The notes under the pieces are model-generated. The model did not search any database. It had not been told where the DNA came from and saw only the letters and a list, made by a program, of their open reading frames with translations. A stretch of 7,202 nucleotides of DNA from Coxiellaceae bacterium UBA1530 (GTDB lineage Bacteria > Pseudomonadota > Gammaproteobacteria > Coxiellales > Coxiellaceae). Below are positions 1-5,935 of this stretch, in pieces. The stretch spans positions 1-7,202 of the forward strand of contig DCQA01000018.1 of the NCBI GenBank assembly GCA_002323325.1. The letters are read 5' to 3'. A program made the position numbers and the translations under genes. How positions within the stretch are numbered: position 1 is the stretch's first letter; each line of letters starts with the position of its first letter.

Positions 1-2
1 AA

Positions 3-395
3 CAGCTATCCCAGCTCGAAATCATCCTAAAACAACATCAAATAATGAATAAAACAAGACAGCTCAATGAATTCGCTCACTATTGTCAGACAGCCTCAGA
101 TCGTGTGTTATTTCGTATTATGAGTCATTCGAAGCCATTGAAAACATTTCTCTCAGAGTCAATTTATCAACCCTTGTGGCATCACCGTCTTAGAAAACAA
201 GGGGTCTTGGCAAAAATGGACGATACCATTCTACCCTCGCAACAATGGGAATCGATGTTTTTAACCACCCATTATGCACCATGGAAGAATAGCCGTTATG
301 CAGATCACTTAATGGTTCAACCGTTGAAAAAAAAGATTGAAGAAGCTATTCACTCTAACATTACGAATAACCTACCACGTCCTATTTGTATTTAG
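3..395 (+). CDS. C-terminal part of an unrecognised protein, cut by the left window edge
   Basis: The reading frame is open from the first complete codon at base 3 to a TAG at 393-395. This gives at least 130 residues. The first ATG is at 45, but nothing upstream of it resembles a Shine-Dalgarno site, and the 14 codons before it are all sense (QLSQLEIILKQHQI). I therefore read this as the tail of a longer gene, not a 116-aa protein. The visible part is basic and rich in aromatic residues and histidine (for example LWHHRLRKQG and TTHYAPWKNSRYADHLM). It ends PRPICI and has no signal peptide or membrane segment. I recognise no family or catalytic motif. It converges on the large gene at 414-2885 with only 18 bp between the two stop codons and no obvious terminator hairpin, so read-through antisense transcription is possible. 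Alternative reading: a complete small protein starting at 45, which I consider less likely. Confidence 0.65.
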   Translation, partial: QLSQLEIILKQHQIMNKTRQLNEFAHYCQTASDRVLFRIMSHSKPLKTFLSESIYQPLWHHRLRKQGVLAKMDDTILPSQQWESMFLTTHYAPWKNSRYADHLMVQPLKKKIEEAIHSNITNNLPRPICI

Positions 396-413
396 CGTTC
401 AGTAAATCCAGTA

Positions 414-2885
414 TCAATTCACGAGAACAGAAGGTACATCCTCTTTAACAAAAGGTTCAACTGCCTCAATCAATGGATTACCTGGAGCCTTTGGACAACA
501 CATCTCCTTGACCACGCGATCATAATCAATCGCGAATCTCTCCATAGAATCAGGATCCCAAGCAATCGACATATGGGTTATAGAAATTTCTTTCTTGCTT
601 GGATCGACTGATACCTTAATGCCCCCATCGACAAAAGTTCCCTTTTCTTGAAAAGGTATGTTCACCGGGCATTCTATGTTGTTATCGATCAGATCCATAA
701 ACTGAATTGTCTTTTCTCGATTACATGTTATCTGAATCTCGAAGATAAGTTTACCTGGTTCAATGGAGTCTATTGTGATTGATTCTTGAGAATTTTTCGT
801 AGTATCAAGACGTAAGCATGACCCTGTTGTTCGCCACATCTTTTCACAAGTAACCTCCTGAATGATATTGGTGAAAATACCATACAGACTGTCTTTATCA
901 AAAAGAGATATTACAAATTTCATATCTTTTTCAGATATTCTTTGTGATTCTAAATATTTTTTTAAATTTTCTGTTGCCACAGAAAGCATTGCCTGAGGAT
1001 CACCCACATGACCATGCTCATCCCTGCGAACATCAATGATTTGTTTTTTACCAATATAAATACTATCAATCTCTCTCGGGTTTAACCCTATATCACTGTG
1101 ACCGCCATTATAATGATACTCAATCTTATCCTTAATATATTTAGAAAACTGATTATGCTTCTCATGATCGTCGCTATAACACCACATGTAATGATTTTTG
1201 AAGGGTTTAATTTTTTCTAAAATATCGACATGTGACGCAATATTGGACTTAGATGATGACAATTTATCGTATAAATCGTGAAGCTTTTTGCAATATTCTT
1301 CGTTAGCAAGTAATTGGTTTCTCATCGATTTATTGGATAATAACTCGATGACTCGTGAGACGCTGCTTGCTGAGTAACTACCCTCAGCCTCTTGAAGAGA
1401 TCCAATTATTTTTTCAACATAGCTAAATACATGATGGTGATTTAAATTACCATCGGATGAGAGCATGTGATAAAAAAGTTCGGAGTCAGTCTCAATTTCT
1501 CGCCTTAGCGCTGGTTTTGCCGATGGATCATAGAATTTTTGACGTAAAACGCTTGAATCAGTGCTTGTGTTTAATAAATTTCCTTCGTCTCCTTGTAACG
1601 TTTGCGTATGAACTGAACCAACAAGAGAATGTTGAATTGTTTGTTTCGATGAAGATAACTTCCCTGCTGTTGCACCGAAAATACCACCAAATCCAAATGA
1701 GACAATGGCCGTTGTAGAAATAGCTGATAAACTCAACTTGACTGCAAAACATGCAACCAGTGCAGCCGCAGGAGGGCAAAAAAGTGATAATGCACCCACA
1801 GCAACAAAGGTGATCACACCTACCAAGATAGCTGCACGCCAATTATACTCAGTGGAAATATTCCGTTGATAAAGTAGCGCACCATAGTGATTAACTGCCG
1901 CTTCAGAAGGAGATGGTAGCTGACTACGAAAAAATATATTCACTGAAGATGGGTCATTACTCTTAGCCATTGAAGATGGTTCTATCTTCACCTGACCATC
2001 TTTGGATGAGAAGCTTGCGTCAAGGTAAAAAGATACCTTTGAAATTGCCTGCGATACTATCTGTAGCGTATATTTCACAGAACCACCTACAGTGGATATA
2101 GCAACAGTATTAAAAGACAGGTTTTGTTTTGATTGCTTTATCATGGCAGTCAATAGATGTTCTAATTCCTTGCGTTGGCTGTAATAACTGTCTCGTAAAC
2201 TTAGAAATTTTTTACCTATGTCGCTGATACTTGGATCAGGCTCACCCTCAAATCTTGGTGTAATCGCTAGTGTATTTTCATGATTAATGTCTAATGTTTG
2301 ATAGAGAATTGCAGGATTGTCCTTGTTGGAAAAATCTTGTCCTTGATTAACCTGTAACCCTGTATAAATAGCATTTATTTTTTGATAGGCTTCATCAAAT
2401 TTATCCTCAATTGTGTCCTGTTGAGTATCATTTAACCGATCAGATAGAATATCTCCTAAGAACTTCTCAAGAGCAAGTTTGATATCCTTAAGCGACTTTA
2501 TACTTTTACAATCGTCAATAAACTCACTGATTTGCCACTCTAGCACCTGAAACTGTCGATAGTCTTCGTAGGTACCAAGCGCATAAGGTAATGGTATTCC
2601 TAATATGTCACAGTGTTGTCGTATCGAAACAGATAATCCGCTTTGAAAAGTGCTTAGAGCTTGTTTGAGGACCGCTAAATAAACCCCGCGATCAGCATCG
2701 TTAAGATTATTACTCGTGTGGTTGAAACAAGCTTTTAATGCTTGCACGAGATCAGCCTTAGTCGCTATTGACAACAAAGCAATCTCATCCCCATTGTTAT
2801 GAGCGCACTTGATGGTATCCAACAATGCTGAACGCTCAAGGGCACAACCTCGTGCACTGTCAATTTGAAAAACGTGACGATACAT
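414..2885 (-). CDS. Large unrecognised protein with a central membrane hairpin; candidate secreted effector
   Basis: This is an 823-aa protein that I do not recognise. It starts at ATG 2885-2883, with AGAGAG 8 bases upstream as a plausible ribosome binding site. There is no N-terminal signal peptide. Residues about 1-345 are soluble and mostly helical in character, with charged stretches around 110-175 and 220-255 that could form coiled coils. Residues about 349-408 are strongly hydrophobic (WRAAILVGVITFVAVGALSLF, then a longer Ala/Ser/Gly-rich segment to FGGIFGATAG), fitting two membrane helices with a short turn at CPP (370-372). Residues about 410-823 are again polar, with no zinc, kinase, protease or nucleotide-binding motif that I can identify. 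The C-terminal 20 residues are acidic with a hydrophobic end (IEAVEPFVKEDVPSVLVN), resembling Dot/Icm secretion signals. Base composition is visibly more AT-rich than rnr. A PmrA-like box precedes its promoter. Secreted effector is inference; an inner-membrane protein is the main alternative. Confidence 0.9.
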   Translation of the reverse strand: MYRHVFQIDSARGCALERSALLDTIKCAHNNGDEIALLSIATKADLVQALKACFNHTSNNLNDADRGVYLAVLKQALSTFQSGLSVSIRQHCDILGIPLPYALGTYEDYRQFQVLEWQISEFIDDCKSIKSLKDIKLALEKFLGDILSDRLNDTQQDTIEDKFDEAYQKINAIYTGLQVNQGQDFSNKDNPAILYQTLDINHENTLAITPRFEGEPDPSISDIGKKFLSLRDSYYSQRKELEHLLTAMIKQSKQNLSFNTVAISTVGGSVKYTLQIVSQAISKVSFYLDASFSSKDGQVKIEPSSMAKSNDPSSVNIFFRSQLPSPSEAAVNHYGALLYQRNISTEYNWRAAILVGVITFVAVGALSLFCPPAAALVACFAVKLSLSAISTTAIVSFGFGGIFGATAGKLSSSKQTIQHSLVGSVHTQTLQGDEGNLLNTSTDSSVLRQKFYDPSAKPALRREIETDSELFYHMLSSDGNLNHHHVFSYVEKIIGSLQEAEGSYSASSVSRVIELLSNKSMRNQLLANEEYCKKLHDLYDKLSSSKSNIASHVDILEKIKPFKNHYMWCYSDDHEKHNQFSKYIKDKIEYHYNGGHSDIGLNPREIDSIYIGKKQIIDVRRDEHGHVGDPQAMLSVATENLKKYLESQRISEKDMKFVISLFDKDSLYGIFTNIIQEVTCEKMWRTTGSCLRLDTTKNSQESITIDSIEPGKLIFEIQITCNREKTIQFMDLIDNNIECPVNIPFQEKGTFVDGGIKVSVDPSKKEISITHMSIAWDPDSMERFAIDYDRVVKEMCCPKAPGNPLIEAVEPFVKEDVPSVLVN

Positions 2886-2934
2886 GACTGAAACTCTCTA
2901 ACAACTGTTCAAGTAACTTTAAAACTCATCGTTT

Positions 2935-2940
2935 ATTATA
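2935..2940 (-). promoter_or_regulatory. Promoter -10 element of the large unrecognised gene
   Basis: On the minus strand this reads TATAAT, a perfect sigma-70 -10 hexamer, 49 bases upstream of the ATG at 2885. The hexamer at the usual -35 distance (2958-2963) is a poor match to TTGACA and lies inside the PmrA-like repeat. This is the usual arrangement for an activator-dependent promoter. The transcript would start near 2928, giving a leader of about 43 nt. The 10 bases between box and -10 read CTCTTGAGAG, a small dyad. Confidence 0.6.
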
Positions 2941-2950
2941 CTCTCAAGAG

Positions 2951-2967
2951 ATTAAGGAATTATTAAA
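2951..2967 (-). promoter_or_regulatory. PmrA-type direct-repeat box upstream of the large gene
   Basis: The minus strand reads TTTAAT-AATTC-CTTAAT. It matches the PmrA (BasR) consensus YTTAAK-N5-YTTAAK at every position and closely resembles the Legionella/Coxiella form cTTAATatT-N2-cTTAATatT. The box ends 10 bases upstream of TATAAT and covers the -35 position, which is where PmrA-class activators bind to recruit RNA polymerase. In Legionella and Coxiella this element controls many Dot/Icm effector genes. The sequence match is seen directly; PmrA binding is inferred. The region is AT-rich, so a chance match cannot be excluded. Confidence 0.55.
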
Positions 2968-3003
2968 TTAGACAGGATTCTTCAGTCTTGCCGCTGTTAA
3001 AAT

Positions 3004-3017
3004 TTGATATATATCAA
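3004..3017. promoter_or_regulatory. FNR/CRP-family-like palindrome
   Basis: The 14-bp sequence TTGATATATATCAA is a perfect palindrome and fits the FNR/Anr consensus TTGAT-N4-ATCAA at all ten defined positions. It lies between the divergent promoters of the large gene and the entericidin-like gene. It is roughly 82 bp upstream of the predicted start of the former and about 130 bp upstream of the latter. Neither is the classical -41.5 activator position, so its target is unclear. It could be a distal site, belong to a promoter I did not recognise, or be a chance AT-rich palindrome. Confidence 0.4.
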
Positions 3018-3105
3018 TATGTTAAAAAATAATGAGACATTCTGTCATTGCCATCACCTGTGTTGGGTGCTGTCACGATAACCTGTTGAAATGTATAGGG
3101 TTCTA

Positions 3106-3135
3106 TTGGGAAAATCTGCCGCAATGCGCTATACT
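3106..3135 (+). promoter_or_regulatory. Sigma-70-type promoter of the entericidin-like gene
   Basis: A -35 TTGGGA (3106-3111) and a -10 TATACT (3130-3135) are separated by 18 bases. Transcription would start near 3142, leaving a leader of about 22 nt that carries the AGGAGGA ribosome binding site. This argues that the coding region begins at 3164 and not at the in-frame ATG at 3032, which lies upstream of the promoter. Confidence 0.6.
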
Positions 3136-3163
3136 GCTCCTTTTTCAACGACAGGAGGACGTT

Positions 3164-3337
3164 ATGTCATACGCAACACGCATTATCACTTTGATTCTAG
3201 CAGGAATACTGACACTGAGCTTAGTAGGTTGCAACACCATCTCGGGTCTTGGCCAAGATGTATCTGCTGGTGGTAAGGCCCTAACTAAAAGCGCCGATAA
3301 AACACACGAGGACATGAGCACATCCAGCCATCCATAG
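3164..3337 (+). CDS. ecnB: Entericidin EcnA/EcnB-family small lipoprotein
   Basis: This is a 57-aa lipoprotein. The start is the ATG at 3164, preceded by AGGAGGA at 3153-3159 with ideal spacing; longer in-frame starts from 3032 are ruled out by promoter and ribosome-binding-site position. Residues 1-22 form a lipoprotein signal peptide (TRIITLILAGILTLSLVG) ending in the lipobox L-V-G-C23. Asn at position +2 predicts outer-membrane sorting. The mature part C-N-T-I-S-G-L-G-Q-D-V-S-A-G-G-K-A matches the entericidin pattern CNT..G.G.D.S.GG.A. In E. coli EcnB is a small lytic lipoprotein and EcnA its antidote; single-copy homologues are common in proteobacteria. Here there is only one copy and no partner beside it, so toxin activity is uncertain. 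The tail is polar with His and Asp/Glu (DKTHEDMSTSSHP). It is transcribed alone and ends at a strong hairpin. The symbol is a family assignment; ecnA would fit as well. Confidence 0.85.
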   Translation: MSYATRIITLILAGILTLSLVGCNTISGLGQDVSAGGKALTKSADKTHEDMSTSSHP

Positions 3338-3347
3338 TAGCTACACT

Positions 3348-3377
3348 CAGAGACATAGGACCACTCCTATGTCTCTG
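3348..3377 (+). terminator. Strong hairpin terminator between the convergent ecn-like and rnr genes
   Basis: A perfect 13-bp inverted repeat, CAGAGACATAGGA / TCCTATGTCTCTG, surrounds a CCAC loop and is followed on the plus strand by GGCTTTTATTG. It lies 10 bases after the stop of the lipoprotein gene and 14 bases before the rnr stop. The T-run favours the plus direction, so it chiefly terminates the lipoprotein transcript. The symmetrical stem could also slow or protect the end of the convergent rnr transcript. Confidence 0.85.
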
Positions 3378-3391
3378 GCTTTTATTGAAAT

Positions 3392-5590
3392 CTAAGTGTT
3401 AGCTAATTCAAAATCAATTCTTCGTATATCCATGTCGACTCGAGCAACTATCACCCTCATCCTATCCCCCAAGCGATATTCCGTATGTGAATGACGCCCG
3501 ACTAATGCGTGACGAACCGTGTCATGGTGATAATAATCACTCTTCAAAGAAGACACATGAACCAGACCATGAACATAAATCCCCTCGAGTTCAACAAACA
3601 CTCCAAAGCCAGTCACATCGGTTATTACCCCTTCAAATGTTTGACCTACTTTGTCTTGCATAAAGTCACACTTGAGCCAATCCATTGCCTCGCGAGTAGC
3701 ACGATCAGCCCGACGCTCTGTCATTGAACAATGCTGGCCTAGCTGTATCATCAGAGCAATCGCTTCGTCTGTAGGAGGTGTTTTTTGATGCGCCATAATT
3801 TGCTTGATTGCTCGATGCACCAATAGATCAGGATACCGACGTATCGGTGATGTAAAATGGGTATAACCGTCAAACGCTAAGCCAAAATGACCATGATTCT
3901 CAGCTAAATACACGGCTTGAGGCAATGAGCGTAACATCACCGTTTGAAGAATCTGCGCATCATCTCGCTGAGCAATACTTTTTAACAAGCGGGTATAATC
4001 CAGAGGCGTTGGAGCGCTTTTTCCACCTAAGCTTAAGCCAAAGACCTTTAAGAATTCTCTGAGCGTATTGATCTTATCTTCGTCGGGCGTATCGTGAACG
4101 CGATACAACGACGGTACTTTTGCCGACTCGATATATCTCGCAGCGCAGACGTTAGCGAGTAACATTGCCTCTTCAATCATTTTATGCGCATCGTTTCTAA
4201 CCACAGGCCGGATGGTGTCAATCTTACCATTATCGCCGAATACAATACGCGTTTCTGTGGTTTCGAACTCGATGGAACCACGTTGCTGTCGCTGCACAAT
4301 CAACTTCAAATACAACTGATAGAAGTCTTGCAAACCTGGCAACAAAGGATGTGCGTCTGATACATTGGCCTCTCTGATTAGATCTGCCACCTGATGATAA
4401 GTAAATCGCTCGTGCGAATGAATAATGGCATTATTAAAAGAATACGTTTGCAAAACACCTTCTTGGTTTAGCAGCATTCTACAGACAACCGTCAAACGAT
4501 CCTCTCTAGGCTTTAATGAGCACAAACCATTCGAGAGCACCTCAGGCAACATGGGAATGACTCGTGATGGAAAATAAACAGAATTACCGCGGTGTAACGC
4601 CTCTTGATCAAGTGCCATTGTTGGCTGAACATAATGCGATACATCAGCAATAGCGACTAACAATTCCCAGCCCTGCTCTAGTCGCTTACAATACACGGCA
4701 TCATCAAAATCTCTAGCGTCTTCACCGTCAATGGTATAAAAAGGTAGCTCACGCAAGTCTAAACGATCAGTGCACTCAGCATCGCTGAGAGATAATGACA
4801 GGCTCTGCGCCTCTTGAGTCGCTTCCTCAGGCCACTCAAATGGGATACTGTGTGAGCGTAATGCCAGATCCACTTCCATGCCAGCCGTTAATTGATCCCC
4901 AAGCACATCGATAACTCGACCCACAGCCTGATGACGCTTTGCTGGCTGCTGAATGATTTCAATCACAACGTATTGACCGTTCTTGGCAGCACCACAACTA
5001 TCGGGAGCAATGAGTATGTCTTGACTGATGGTTTTATTATCGGCAGACACGAAAGACAAACCATCTTCCTGGTAGAATTTACCCACTAGAGAATGCGTAT
5101 TACGCTCTAGAATATCAATGATGCGTCCCTCGCGCTTTCTACGTCCACCTGATTGAGACACAGACACTAATACGCGATCATCAGTGAACACCTGTTGCAT
5201 TTGATATTCAGAGAGAAATAGATCTGGCGAGCCATCATCGGGAATGAGGAAACCAAAACCATCACGGTGACCCAGGACACGCCCAGCTATGACGTCAAGC
5301 TGACTGATTAAAGCATACGCCTGCTTTCGAGTTTTTAGTAATTGGCCATCACGCTCCATCGCTCTGAGACGACGCTTTAACCCTTCCAGCTCTTCTTCGG
5401 TGCGCAAGCGAAATTGGGCCACAAGATCGTCCAGTGTTGCAGGCCTGCCCAGTGACTCCAGCGTTTGGCTGATGAACTCACGACTCGCAACAGGATATTC
5501 ATATTTCTCGGCCTCGCGCTTTAAATGAGGATCCTTGCGAGAGCCTCGTGACATACGCTTTCGCTGAGGTCGTTTATCTTTTTTTGGCAC
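3392..5590 (-). CDS. rnr: Ribonuclease R (3'-5' exoribonuclease)
   Basis: RNase R degrades structured RNA processively from the 3' end in mRNA and rRNA quality control. Numbering here is from GTG 5590 (732 aa). In order: a basic leader (1-18), a winged-helix region (about 25-95, REAEKY...LRRRLRAMERDGQL-like), cold-shock domains (about 102-145 and 165-235), the RNB catalytic domain (about 275-620) and an S1 domain (about 645-730). The metal-binding acidic cluster TIDGEDARDFDDAV is at 286-299 and the HFTSPIRRYPDL motif at 578-589. The protein stops at the end of S1 and lacks the lysine-rich tail of about 90 residues found in E. coli. I chose GTG because AGGGA lies 7 bases upstream. Alternatives are TTG 5623 (743 aa; in-frame stop just upstream) and ATG 5554 (720 aa, which aligns best with the E. 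coli start). It is transcribed alone, without the usual downstream rlmB. Confidence 0.95.
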   Translation of the reverse strand: MPKKDKRPQRKRMSRGSRKDPHLKREAEKYEYPVASREFISQTLESLGRPATLDDLVAQFRLRTEEELEGLKRRLRAMERDGQLLKTRKQAYALISQLDVIAGRVLGHRDGFGFLIPDDGSPDLFLSEYQMQQVFTDDRVLVSVSQSGGRRKREGRIIDILERNTHSLVGKFYQEDGLSFVSADNKTISQDILIAPDSCGAAKNGQYVVIEIIQQPAKRHQAVGRVIDVLGDQLTAGMEVDLALRSHSIPFEWPEEATQEAQSLSLSLSDAECTDRLDLRELPFYTIDGEDARDFDDAVYCKRLEQGWELLVAIADVSHYVQPTMALDQEALHRGNSVYFPSRVIPMLPEVLSNGLCSLKPREDRLTVVCRMLLNQEGVLQTYSFNNAIIHSHERFTYHQVADLIREANVSDAHPLLPGLQDFYQLYLKLIVQRQQRGSIEFETTETRIVFGDNGKIDTIRPVVRNDAHKMIEEAMLLANVCAARYIESAKVPSLYRVHDTPDEDKINTLREFLKVFGLSLGGKSAPTPLDYTRLLKSIAQRDDAQILQTVMLRSLPQAVYLAENHGHFGLAFDGYTHFTSPIRRYPDLLVHRAIKQIMAHQKTPPTDEAIALMIQLGQHCSMTERRADRATREAMDWLKCDFMQDKVGQTFEGVITDVTGFGVFVELEGIYVHGLVHVSSLKSDYYHHDTVRHALVGRHSHTEYRLGDRMRVIVARVDMDIRRIDFELANT

Positions 5591-5637
5591 AGCATGTTCC
5601 CTGGTTCTATTTGGATCAATCAAGCACTTATAGCCAC

Positions 5638-5643
5638 ATTATG
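5638..5643 (-). promoter_or_regulatory. Possible -10 element of rnr
   Basis: The minus strand reads CATAAT, five of six matches to TATAAT, 47 bases upstream of the GTG at 5590. No good -35 hexamer is present at 16-18 bases; that position falls in the tandem TAAATGCAT repeat. If this is the promoter, the transcript starts near 5631, only about 8 nt from the TTG at 5623, which favours the GTG start. A TATAAG at 5632-5627 is an alternative -10. Confidence 0.3.
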
Positions 5644-5647
5644 GACG

Positions 5648-5667
5648 TAAATGCATCTAAATGCATG
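5648..5667. repeat. Tandem 10-bp repeat TAAATGCAT(C/G) upstream of rnr
   Basis: Two abutting copies, TAAATGCATC and TAAATGCATG, differ only in the last base. Each contains the self-complementary ATGCAT. A spacing of one helical turn places the two palindromes on the same DNA face, the geometry of a dimeric regulator site. The element sits where the -35 of rnr would be expected. It may be an operator or a small chance duplication. Confidence 0.4.
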
Positions 5668-5868
5668 ATTTATTTCAAGTAAACGTTTTTTTTGCGATAA
5701 CACCACCCATAAGCCCATAGGAAATGATCAAGTAACCCATCAAGTTACCGAGCAAATAGATGAAATAAAACCTTTAAGACTATGATATATATCTATTTTA
5801 TTTATTGCATTGAGAAAATCGCCGGGTGAAGACAGATGATAATTTCTAATAAAAGCCTCGCGTTTGGA

Positions 5869-5908
5869 GAGTCATTGTTTTAGAATTCGTTTCCTAAAAT
5901 AAACACTC
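5869..5908 (+). other. Extended imperfect hairpin upstream of the PagP-like gene
   Basis: Left arm GAGTCATTGTTTTAG (5869-5883) pairs with right arm CTAAAATAAACACTC (5894-5908). The inner stem has nine pairs (one G-T wobble), followed by a 2x2 mismatch and four outer pairs. The ten-base loop can close further with AA/TT. It ends 27 bases before the ATG at 5936. It could be a leader RNA structure, an operator dyad or a weak attenuator. It is AT-rich and lacks a T-run on the plus strand, so it is not a typical terminator. Confidence 0.4.
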
Positions 5909-5935
5909 AAAAGATAATTAAGCAAGTCCCCCACC

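Larger units (their letters stand above)
5624..5935. other. Divergent intergenic region between rnr and the PagP-like gene
   Basis: About 312 bp (345 bp from the GTG start) with no convincing gene. It holds the possible rnr promoter, the tandem TAAATGCAT repeat, a poly-T run (TTTTTTTT near 5687-5694), an AT-rich stretch with GATATATATC at 5784-5793 and the hairpin at 5869-5908. No clear consensus promoter for the PagP-like gene was found; candidate -10s TATGAT (5781) and GATAAT (5838) lack good -35 partners, which would fit activator dependence. Confidence 0.5.

Noticed and set aside
45..395. A complete 116-aa protein starting at ATG 45
   Set aside because: The frame is open to the window edge and no ribosome binding site precedes the ATG; treated as a partial gene from base 3.
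1457..1842. Two open frames (86 and 94 codons) on opposite strands
   Set aside because: Both lie inside the large gene at 414-2885; they have no start signals, and the minus-strand one is an out-of-frame reading of its hydrophobic segment.
3032..3163. N-terminal extension of the entericidin-like gene
   Set aside because: It would place coding sequence upstream of and across a good promoter (3106-3135), and the perfect AGGAGGA site plus lipoprotein signal peptide fix the start at 3164.
5591..5623. TTG start for RNase R (743 aa)
   Set aside because: No clear ribosome binding site, and it lies close to the likely transcription start. GTG 5590 has AGGGA at good spacing. This is not excluded.
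5876..5894. PhoP-type box (GTTTA-like direct repeat) before the PagP-like gene, as pagP is PhoP-controlled in enterics
   Set aside because: The two GTTT units are 12 bp apart, not 11, and do not continue to the full (T/G)GTTTA consensus.
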